Assembly (NCBI GenBank): GCA_949987565.1
Contig: OX465111.1
Span: 12,966,716-13,030,715 of the forward strand
DNA: 64,000 nt
Direction of reading: 5' to 3'
Source: Luidia sarsii
Taxonomy: Eukaryota; Echinodermata; Asteroidea; Paxillosida; Luidiidae
Shown: piece by piece, positions 1 through 7,602 of the stretch
Layout of the letters: each line of letters opens with the position of its first letter
Numbering within the stretch: the first letter of the stretch is position 1
Position numbers and translations under genes: made by a program
Notes under the pieces: model-generated
What the model was told of the DNA's origin: nothing
Database searches by the model: none
What the model saw: the letters and a program-made list of their open reading frames with translations, nothing else

Positions 1-234
1 TTCGATTTCAAAAATCTTAACACTCGGAGATAGCTTATTCCAAGGGCTTTGAGCATGCCAAGATTTAGCTTCGTCAACAAAATATTAACTGAAATAATGA
101 CAAGGGAAGGTCACACTGAACATTCTAAGGTTGGTGATCATCCTGCCAGACCTGTTAGGTCATCCTCCCAGACCTGTTTTTGTTATTCTCTCAGAGTAGG
201 TTACTTTGCCTAATAATAAAATCGTCCAAACATG

Positions 235-460
235 TTCGATTTTAGAAATCTTAACACTTGGAGATTGGTTATTCCAAGGGCTCTTGGCATGCCAAAAATT
301 ACTCTTGTCAACCAAATATTAAATGAGATATAACTTACAAAGTGTATTTTTCTGTCCAGGCACACTCCACCGTCTGTTATCTGCGGGTCTACACACACAC
401 AAGCCCTCTCGTCAATACATGGTAGGTCACTTTGCTTGATGATAAAATCGTGCAAACTTG
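235..460. repeat. Subtype Ad, 226 bp: Aa left half with Ac right half
   Basis: Ad opens like Aa (TTCGATTTTAGAAATC, ACTTGGAGATTGG, TTGGCATGCCAA) and finishes like Ac (GATATAAC, ATTTTTCTGTCCAGGCACAC). Copies: 235, 5531, 8981, 13583. In all four the B just before it (1, 5297, 8747, 13349) carries TAATAATAAA near its end, where other B copies have TAATGATAAA. The B-Ad pair of 460 bp therefore behaves as one inherited unit. The copy at 235 also has the private change CGTGCAAAC. Confidence 0.92.
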
Positions 461-694
461 TTCGATTTCAAAAATCTTAACACTCGGAGATAGCTTATTC
501 CAAGGGCTTTGAGCATGCCAAGATTTAGCTTCGTCAACAAAATATTAACTGAAATAATGACAAGGGAAGGTCACACTGAACATTCTAAGGTTGGTGATCA
601 TCCTGCCAGACCTGTTAGGTCATCCTCCCAGACCTGTTTTTGTTATTCTCTCAGAGTAGGTTACTTTGCCTAATGATAAAATCGTCCAAACATG
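461..694. repeat. Family B monomer, 234 bp (representative)
   Basis: B is the longer family. It opens with TTCGATTTC(A/G)AAAATC and has GCATGC at about base 55, AGCTTCGTCAAC at about 67-78, and a private middle containing two copies of CCAGACCTGTT 22 bp apart. It ends AAACATG. Starts of the 105 ordinary B copies: 1, 461, 1149, 1611, 2299, 2761, 3223, 3685, 4373, 4835, 5297, 5983, 6445, 6907, 7369, 8285, 8747, 9207, 9669, 10131, 11047, 11509, 11971, 12887, 13349, 13809, 14271, 15187, 15649, 16111, 17027, 17489, 18177, 18639, 19101, 19791, 20707, 21167, 22083, 22543, 23005, 23467, 23929, 24391, 25081, 25997, 26457, 26919, 27381, 27843, 28303, 28765, 29227, 29689, 30151, 31067, 31529, 31991, 32453, 33139, 34063, 34979, 35439, 35901, 36363, 37279, 38203, 39119, 39579, 40041, 40503, 41419, 41881, 42343, 42805, 43265, 44189, 45105, 45565, 46027, 46943, 47403, 47865, 48551, 49475, 49937, 51087, 51549, 52235, 53385, 54301, 55225, 55687, 56601, 57063, 57525, 57987, 58673, 60051, 60513, 60975, 61663, 62579, 63041, 63503. 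Confidence 0.95.
609..621. other. GACCT-GTT-AGGTC short hairpin in B middle (representative)
   Basis: A perfect 5-bp inverted repeat with a 3-base loop inside the B-specific middle. It overlaps the first of two direct CCAGACCTGTT repeats (606-616 and 628-638, 22 bp apart). It is present in nearly all B copies; AGACTTGTTAGG in B 31067, 37279, 41419, 50625 and 56601 breaks one stem pair. Confidence 0.6.
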
Positions 695-704
695 TTCGAT
701 TTTA
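677..704. other. 8-bp inverted repeat spanning the B-to-A junction (representative)
   Basis: TAAAATCG at 677-684 is the exact reverse complement of CGATTTTA at 697-704, with a 12-base spacer. It lies in the most conserved part of the array and recurs at most B-to-A junctions. At junctions followed by TTCGATTTC the arms are shorter (AAATCG/CGATTT). It could be a protein-binding site or only a chance feature of the core; no function is shown. Confidence 0.6.
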
Positions 705-743
705 GAAATCTTAGCACTTGGAGATTGGTTATTCCAAGGGCTC

Positions 744-755
744 TTGGCATGCCAA
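744..755. other. 12-bp perfect palindrome with GCATGC centre (representative)
   Basis: TTGGCATGCCAA equals its own reverse complement. The full 12 bp occurs in Aa, Af, At, Ad and some A4 copies. Other subtypes (TTAGCATGCC, GAGCATGCC, GTGCATGC) keep the central GCATGC, which I found in every monomer I read. It lies about 50-60 bases into each monomer, beside the point where several hybrid monomers switch type. Confidence 0.8.
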
Positions 756-852
756 AAATTACTCTTGTCAACCAAATATTAAATGAGATAGAACTTACAA
801 AGTGTATTTGTATCTGTCCAGGCAAACTCCACCGTCTGTTATCTGCGGTTCT

Positions 853-862
853 ACACACACAC
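853..862. repeat. (AC)5 microsatellite inside A monomers (representative)
   Basis: A short AC run lies in the A-specific middle. It is interrupted (ACACAAACAC) in many Ac and Av copies, one unit longer in A3 and A43, and altered to CTACACTGACACAC in A3 42577. The extra unit is what gives A3 and A43 228 bp instead of 226 bp. Confidence 0.8.
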
Positions 863-922
863 AAGCCCTCTCGTCAATACAGGGTAGGTCACTTTGCTTG
901 ATGATAAAATCGTCCAAACTTG

Positions 923-1148
923 TTCGATTTCAAAAATCTTAACACTCGGAGATAGCTGATTCCAAGGACTCTTAGCATGCCAAAATTTACTCCTGTCAAC
1001 CAAATATTAAATGAGATATAACTTACAAAGTGTATTTTTCTGTCCAGGCACACTCCACCGTCTGTTATCTGCGGGTCTACACAAACACAAGCCCTCTCGT
1101 CAATACAGGGTAGGTCACTTTGCTTGATGATAAAATCGTCCAAACTTG
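923..1148. repeat. Subtype Ac, 226 bp: B-like left end, A-like right part
   Basis: Ac follows another A. Bases 1 to about 45 are B-like (ACACTCGGAGATAGCTTATT), then it switches to A-like GGACTCTTAGCATGCC. It is 2 bp shorter than Aa because its middle reads ATTTTTCTGTCC. Many copies have GATATAAC and an interrupted AC run (ACACAAACAC). Starts: 923, 2073, 4147, 5757, 8059, 10821, 12661, 14961, 16801, 20481, 21857, 25771, 30841, 34525, 37053, 38665, 41193, 44651, 46489, 53159, 53847, 56375, 59597, 61437, 62125. The first four have ACTCCTGTC; the rest have ACTCTTGTC. Copies 34525, 38665, 44651, 46489, 53847, 59597 and 62125 carry GATGAAAAAATCG near the end. Confidence 0.92.
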
Positions 1149-1844
1149 TTCGATTTCAAAAATCTTAACACTCGGAGATAGCTTATTCCAAGGGCTTTGT
1201 GCATGCCAAGATTTAGCTTCGTCAACAAAATATTAACTGAAATAATTACAAGGGAAGGTCACACTGAACATTCTAAGGTTGGTGTTCATCCTGCCAGACC
1301 TGTTAGGTCATCCTCCCAGACCTGTTTTTGTTATTCTCTCAGAGTAGGTTACTTTGCCTTATGATAAAATCGTCAAAACATGTTCGATTTTAGAAATCTT
1401 AACACTTGGAGATTGGTTATTCCAAGGGCTCTTGGCATGCCAAAAATTACTCTTGTCAACCAAATATTAAATGAGATAGAACTTACAAAGTGTATTTGTA
1501 TCTGTCCAGGCAAACTCCACCGTCTGTTATCTGCGGTTCTACACACACACAAGCCCTCTCGTCAATACAGGGTAGGTCACTTTGCTTGATGATAAAATCG
1601 TCCAAACTTGTTCGATTTCAAAAATCTTAACACTCGGAGATAGCTTATTCCAAGGGCTTTGTGCATGCCAAGATTTAGCTTCGTCAACAAAATATTAACT
1701 GAAATAATGACAAGGGAAGGTCACACTGAACATTCTAAGGTTGATGATCATCCTGCCAGACCTGTTAGGTCATCCTCCCAGACCTGTTTTTGTTATTCTC
1801 TCAGAGTAGGTTACTTTGCGTAATGATAAAATCGTCCAAACATG

Positions 1845-2072
1845 TTCGATTTTAGAAATCTTAACACTTGGAGATTGGTTATTCCAAGGGCTCTTGGCAT
1901 GCCAAAAATTACTCTTGTCAACCAAATATTAAATGAGATAGAACTTACAAAGTGTATTTGTTTCTGTCCAGGCAAACTCCACCGTCTGTTATCTGCGGGT
2001 CTACACACACACAAGCCCTCTCGTCAATACAGGGTAGGTCACTTTGCTTGATGATAAAATCGTCCAAACTTG
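1845..2072. repeat. Family A monomer, subtype Af, 228 bp (representative)
   Basis: Af is Aa with TTTGTTTCTGTCC in place of TTTGTATCTGTCC and GCGGGTCTAC in place of GCGGTTCTAC. Starts: 1845, 2995, 5069, 6679, 7603, 8519, 9441, 10365, 11281, 12205, 13121, 14505, 15421, 16345, 18873, 19335, 20025, 23701, 24163, 25315, 27615, 29461, 30385, 31301, 34297, 35673, 36597, 38437, 39813, 40737, 41653, 44423, 46261, 50859, 52931, 53619, 56835, 59369, 61209, 61897. Useful sub-lineages: GATACAAC instead of GATAGAAC in copies followed by At (7603, 12205, 14505, 16345, 19335, 20025, 25315, 30385, 36597, 40737); ACTCATGTC at 24163, 29461, 35673, 39813; and TTCGATGTTAG with TTAAAACTTGG at 34297, 38437, 44423, 46261, 52931, 53619, 59369, 61209, 61897. 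Confidence 0.93.
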
Positions 2073-3918
2073 TTCGATTTCAAAAATCTTAACACTCGGA
2101 GATAGCTTATTCCAAGGACTCTTAGCATGCCAAAATTTACTCCTGTCAACCAAATATTAAATGAGATATAACTTACAAAGTGTATTTTTCTGTCCAGGCA
2201 CACTCCACCGTCTGTTATCTGCGGGTCTACACAAACACAAGCCCTCTCGTCAATACAGGGTAGGTCACTTTGCTTGATGATAAAATCGTCCAAACTTGTT
2301 CGATTTCAAAAATCTTAACACTCGGAGATAGCTTATTCCAAGGGCTTTGTGCATGCCAAGATTTAGCTTCGTCAACAAAATATTAACTGAAATAATGACA
2401 AGGGAAGGTCACACTGAACATTCTAAGGTTGGTGTTCATCCTGCCAGACCTGTTAGGTCATCCTCCCAGACCTGTTTTTGTTATTCTCTCAGAGTAGGTT
2501 ACTTTGCCTTATGATAAAATCGTCCAAACATGTTCGATTTTAGAAATCTTAACACTTGGAGATTGGTTATTCCAAGGGCTCTTGGCATGCCAAAAATTAC
2601 TCTTGTCAACCAAATATTAAATGAGATAGAACTTACAAAGTGTATTTGTATCTGTCCAGGCAAACTCCACCGTCTGTTATCTGCGGTTCTACACACACAC
2701 AAGCCCTCTCGTCAATACAGGGTAGGTCACTTTGCTTGATGATAAAATCGTCCAAACTTGTTCGATTTCAAAAATCTTAACACTCGGAGATAGCTTATTC
2801 CAAGGGCTTTGTGCATGCCAAGATTTAGCTTCGTCAACAAAATATTAACTGAAATAATGACAAGGGAAGGTCACACTGAACATTCTAAGGTTGGTGATCA
2901 TCCTGCCAGACCTGTTAGGTCATCCTCCCAGACCTGTTTTTGTTATTCTCTCAGAGTAGGTTACTTTGCGTAATGATAAAATCGTCCAAACATGTTCGAT
3001 TTTAGAAATCTTAACACTTGGAGATTGGTTATTCCAAGGGCTCTTGGCATGCCAAAAATTACTCTTGTCAACCAAATATTAAATGAGATAGAACTTACAA
3101 AGTGTATTTGTTTCTGTCCAGGCAAACTCCACCGTCTGTTATCTGCGGGTCTACACACACACAAGCCCTCTCGTCAATACAGGGTAGGTCACTTTGCTTG
3201 ATGATAAAATCGTCCAAACTTGTTCGATTTCAAAAATCTTAACACTCGGAGATAGCTTATTCCAAGGGCTTTGAGCATGCCAAGATTTAGCTTCGTCAAC
3301 AAAATATTAACTGAAATAATGACAAGGGAAGGTCACACTGAACATTCAAAGGTTGGTGATCATCCTGCCAGACCTGTTAGGTCATCCTCCCAGACCTGTT
3401 TTTGTTATTCTCTCAGAGTAGGTTACTTTGCCTAATGATAAAATCGTCCAAACATTTTCGATTTTAGAAATCTTAACACTTGGAGATTGGTTATTCCAAG
3501 GGCTCTTGGCATGCCAAAAATTACTCTTGTCAACCAAATATTAAATGAGATAGAACTTACAAAGTGTATTTGTATCTGTCCAGGCAAACTCCATCGTCTG
3601 TTATCTGCGGTTCTACACACACACAAGCCCTCTCGTCAATACATGGTAGGTCACTTTGCTTGATGATAAAATCGTCCAAACTTGTTCGATTTCAGAAATC
3701 TTAACACTCGGAGATAGCTTATTCCAAGGGCTTTGTGCATGCCAAGATTTAGCTTCGTCAACAAAACATTAACTGAAATAATGACAAGGGAAGGTCACAC
3801 TGAACATTCTAAGGTTGGTGATCATCCTGCCAGACCTGTTAGGTCATCCTCCCAGACCTGTTTTTGTTATTCTCTCAGAGTAGGTTACTTTGCCTAATGA
3901 TAAAATCGTCCAAACATG

Positions 3919-6900
3919 TTCGATTTTAGAAATCTTAACACTTGGAGATTGGTTATTCCAAGGGCTCTTGGCATGCCAAAAATTACTCTTGTCAACCAAA
4001 TATTAAATGAGATAGAACTTACAAAGTGTATTTGTATCTGTCCAGGCAAACTCCACCGTCTGTTATCTGCGGTTCTACACACACACAAGCCCTCTCGTCA
4101 ATACAGGGTAGGTCACTTTGCTTGATGATAAAATCGTCCAAACTTGTTCGATTTCAAAAATCTTAACACTCGGAGATAGCTTATTCCAAGGACTCTTAGC
4201 ATGCCAAAATTTACTCCTGTCAACCAAATATTAAATGAGATATAACTTACAAAGTGTATTTTTCTGTCCAGGCACACTCCACCGTCTGTTATCTGCGGGT
4301 CTACACAAACACAAGCCCTCTCGTCAATACAGGGTAGGTCACTTTGCTTGATGATAAAATCGTCCAAACTTGTTCGATTTCAAAAATCTTAACACTCGGA
4401 GATAGCTTATTCCAAGGGCTTTGTGCATGCCAAGATTTAGCTTCGTCAACAAAATATTAACTGAAATAATGACAAGGGAAGGTCACACTGAACATTCTAA
4501 GGTTGGTGTTCATCCTGCCAGACCTGTTAGGTCATCCTCCCAGACCTGTTTTTGTTATTCTCTCAGAGTAGGTTACTTTGCCTTATGATAAAATCGTCAA
4601 AACATGTTCGATTTTAGAAATCTTAACACTTGGAGATTGGTTATTCCAAGGGCTCTTGGCATGCCAAAAATTACTCTTGTCAACCAAATATTAAATGAGA
4701 TAGAACTTACAAAGTGTATTTGTATCTGTCCAGGCAAACTCCACCGTCTGTTATCTGCGGTTCTACACACACACAAGCCCTCTCGTCAATACAGGGTAGG
4801 TCACTTTGCTTGATGATAAAATCGTCCAAACTTGTTCGATTTCAAAAATCTTAACACTCGGAGATAGCTTATTCCAAGGGCTTTGTGCATGCCAAGATTT
4901 AGCTTCGTCAACAAAATATTAACTGAAATAATGACAAGGGAAGGTCACACTGAACATTCTAAGGTTGATGATCATCCTGCCAGACCTGTTAGGTCATCCT
5001 CCCAGACCTGTTTTTGTTATTCTCTCAGAGTAGGTTACTTTGCGTAATGATAAAATCGTCCAAACATGTTCGATTTTAGAAATCTTAACACTTGGAGATT
5101 GGTTATTCCAAGGGCTCTTGGCATGCCAAAAATTACTCTTGTCAACCAAATATTAAATGAGATAGAACTTACAAAGTGTATTTGTTTCTGTCCAGGCAAA
5201 CTCCACCGTCTGTTATCTGCGGGTCTACACACACACAAGCCCTCTCGTCAATACAGGGTAGGTCACTTTGCTTGATGATAAAATCGTCCAAACTTGTTCG
5301 ATTTCAAAAATCTTAACACTCGGAGATAGCTTATTCCAAGGGCTTTGAGCATGCCAAGATTTAGCTTCGTCAACAAAATATTAACTGAAATAATGACAAG
5401 GGAAGGTCACACTGAACATTCTAAGGTTGGTGATCATCCTGCCAGACCTGTTAGGTCATCCTCCCAGACCTGTTTTTGTTATTCTCTCAGAGTAGGTTAC
5501 TTTGCCTAATAATAAAATCGTCCAAACATGTTCGATTTTAGAAATCTTAACACTTGGAGATTGGTTATTCCAAGGGCTCTTGGCATGCCAAAAATTACTC
5601 TTGTCAACCAAATATTAAATGAGATATAACTTACAAAGTGTATTTTTCTGTCCAGGCACACTCCACCGTCTGTTATCTGCGGTTCTACACACACACAAGC
5701 CCTCTCGTCAATACAGGGTAGGTCACTTTGCTTGATGATAAAATCGTCCAAACTTGTTCGATTTCAAAAATCTTAACACTCGGAGATAGCTTATTCCAAG
5801 GACTCTTAGCATGCCAAAATTTACTCCTGTCAACCAAATATTAAATGAGATATAACTTACAAAGTGTATTTTTCTGTCCAGGCACACTCCACCGTCTGTT
5901 ATCTGCGGGTCTACACAAACACAAGCCCTCTTGTCAATACAGGGTAGGTCACTTTGCTTGATGATAAAATCGTCCAAACTTGTTCGATTTCAAAAATCTT
6001 AACACTCGGAGATAGCTTATTCCAAGGGCTTTGTGCATGCCAAGATTTAGCTTCGTCAACAAAATATTAACTGAAATAATGACAAGGGAAGGTCACACTG
6101 AACATTCTAAGGTTGGTGTTCATCCTGCCAGACCTGTTAGGTCATCCTCCCAGACCTGTTTTTGTTATTCTCTCAGAGTAGGTTACTTTGCCTTATGATA
6201 AAATCGTCCAAACATGTTCGATTTTAGAAATCTTAACACTTGGAGATTGGTTATTCCAAGGGCTCTTGGCATGCCAAAAATTACTCTTGTCAACCAAATA
6301 TTAAATGAGATAGAACTTACAAAGTGTATTTGTATCTGTCCAGGCAAACTCCACCGTCTGTTATCTGCGGTTCTACACACACACAAGCCCTCTCGTCAAT
6401 ACAGGGTAGGTCACTTTGCTTGATGATAAAATCGTCCAAACTTGTTCGATTTCAAAAATCTTAACACTCGGAGATAGCTTATTCCAAGGGCTTTGTGCAT
6501 GCCAAGATTTAGCTTCGTCAACAAAATATTAACTGAAATAATGACAAGGGAAGGTCACACTGAACATTCTAAGGTTGGTGATCATCCTGCCAGACCTGTT
6601 AGGTCATCCTCCCAGACCTGTTTTTGTTATTCTCTCAGAGTAGGTTACTTTGCGTAATGATAAAATCGTCCAAACATGTTCGATTTTAGAAATCTTAACA
6701 CTTGGAGATTGGTTATTCCAAGGGCTCTTGGCATGCCAAAAATTACTCTTGTCAACCAAATATTAAATGAGATAGAACTTACAAAGTGTATTTGTTTCTG
6801 TCCAGGCAAACTCCACCGTCTGTTATCTGCGGGTCTACACACACACAAGCCCTCTCGTCAATACAGGGTAGGTCACTTTGCTTGATGATAAAATCGTCCA

Positions 6901-7602
6901 AACTTGTTCGATTTCAAAAATCTTAACACTCGGAGATAGCTTATTCCAAGGGCTTTGAGCATGCCAAGATTTAGCTTCGTCAACAAAATATTAACTGAAA
7001 TAATGACAAGGGAAGGTCACACTGAACATTCAAAGGTTGGTGATCATCCTGCCAGACCTGTTAGGTCATCCTCCCAGACCTGTTTTTGTTATTCTCTCAG
7101 AGTAGGTTACTTTGCCTAATGATAAAATCGTCCAAACATTTTCGATTTTAGAAATCTTAACACTTGGAGATTGGTTATTCCAAGGGCTCTTGGCATGCCA
7201 AAAATTACTCTTGTCAACCAAATATTAAATGAGATAGAACTTACAAAGTGTATTTGTATCTGTCCAGGCAAACTCCACCGTCTGTTATCTGCGGTTCTAC
7301 ACACACACAAGCCCTCTCGTCAATACATGGTAGGTCACTTTGCTTGATGATAAAATCGTCCAAACTTGTTCGATTTCAGAAATCTTAACACTCGGAGATA
7401 GCTTATTCCAAGGGCTTTGTGCATGCCAAGATTTAGCTTCGTCAACAAAACATTAACTGAAATAATGACAAGGGAAGGTCACACTGAACATTCTAAGGTT
7501 GGTGATCATCCTGCCAGACCTGTTAGGTCATCCTCCCAGACCTGTTTTTGTTATTCTCTCAGAGTAGGTTACTTTGCCTAATGATAAAATCGTCCAAACA
7601 TG
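3919..7602. repeat. HOR copy 2, 3684 bp, 16 monomers, with inserted B-Ad dimer
   Basis: Order: Aa Ac B Aa B Af, B Ad, Ac B Aa B Af B Aa B. It matches copy 1 at offset 3224 up to the end of Af 5069, then at offset 3684. The 460-bp difference is exactly the extra B-Ad pair at 5297-5756. The same diagnostic substitutions recur (GTTGATGATC in B 4835, CATTCAAAGG in B 6907, CATTTTCG at 7141, AAACATTAAC in B 7369). Ac 5757 has a private CCTCTTGTC. Confidence 0.9.

Larger units (their letters stand above)
1..694. repeat. Left edge: B - Ad - B
   Basis: Three monomers starting at 1, 235 and 461. The first pair is the B-Ad dimer with TAATAATAAA in its B. The window begins at a monomer start in the chosen phase, so the array continues to the left. 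Confidence 0.9.
695..922. repeat. Family A monomer, subtype Aa, 228 bp (representative)
   Basis: Aa follows a B or Bx monomer and opens TTCGATTTTA. It carries the 12-bp palindrome TTGGCATGCCAA, and its middle reads TTTGTATCTGTCCAGG, then GCGGTTCTAC and an (AC)5 run. It ends AAACTTG. Starts: 695, 1383, 2533, 3457, 3919, 4607, 6217, 7141, 9903, 11743, 14043, 15883, 17261, 18411, 21401, 22777, 24625, 26691, 28537, 29923, 31763, 33373, 33835, 36135, 37513, 37975, 40275, 42115, 43499, 43961, 45799, 47637, 48785, 49247, 49709, 52469, 54535, 54997, 55459, 57297, 58907. A sub-lineage (3457, 7141, 9903, 11743, 14043, 15883, 24625, 29923, 31763, 36135, 40275, 42115, 57297) is preceded by CATT instead of CATG and mostly has ACATGG in place of ACAGGG near its end. 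Copies 49247 and 54997 have GTTAACAC and GGACTCTTAGC on the left side. Confidence 0.93.
695..3918. repeat. HOR copy 1, 3224 bp, 14 monomers
   Basis: Order: Aa Ac B Aa B Af, Ac B Aa B Af B Aa B. Within it the five-monomer unit of 1150 bp repeats once (Ac at 923 and 2073, Aa at 1383 and 2533, Af at 1845 and 2995). Markers shared with copy 2 are GTCAAAACATG just before Aa 1383, GTTGATGATC in B 1611, CATTCAAAGG in B 3223, CATTTTCG at 3457 and AAACATTAAC in B 3685. Private changes include TAGCTGATTC in Ac 923, AATTACAAG in B 1149 and CCATCGTC in Aa 3457. Confidence 0.9.

Noticed and set aside
211..222. Polyadenylation signal AATAAA in TAATAATAAA and AAATAATAAATG
   Set aside because: It appears only in variant monomers through single-base changes, with no transcription unit to support it.
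455..480. CENP-B box at the monomer junction (TTCG context)
   Set aside because: The known pattern needs TTCG followed at fixed spacing by A and CGGG. TTCGATTT here and TTCGTCAAC in B both lack the CGGG part.
609..622. Nuclear-receptor half-sites (AGGTCA)
   Set aside because: AGGTCA occurs several times per dimer, including GGTAGGTCAC and GAAGGTCAC, but a six-base match in repeated DNA with no gene nearby carries no weight.
800..825. Splice acceptor-like pyrimidine run ending CTGTCCAG
   Set aside because: The match is weak, no matching donor or exon structure was found, and it recurs every monomer.
695..922. Open frames of 60-90 codons on both strands in nearly every monomer
   Set aside because: They recur with the repeat, overlap on opposite strands, end at the same repeat positions, and change frame with the 2-bp length classes. 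Substitutions among copies often alter the amino acid. Nothing resembling a domain or signal was recognised, so they are not annotated as genes.
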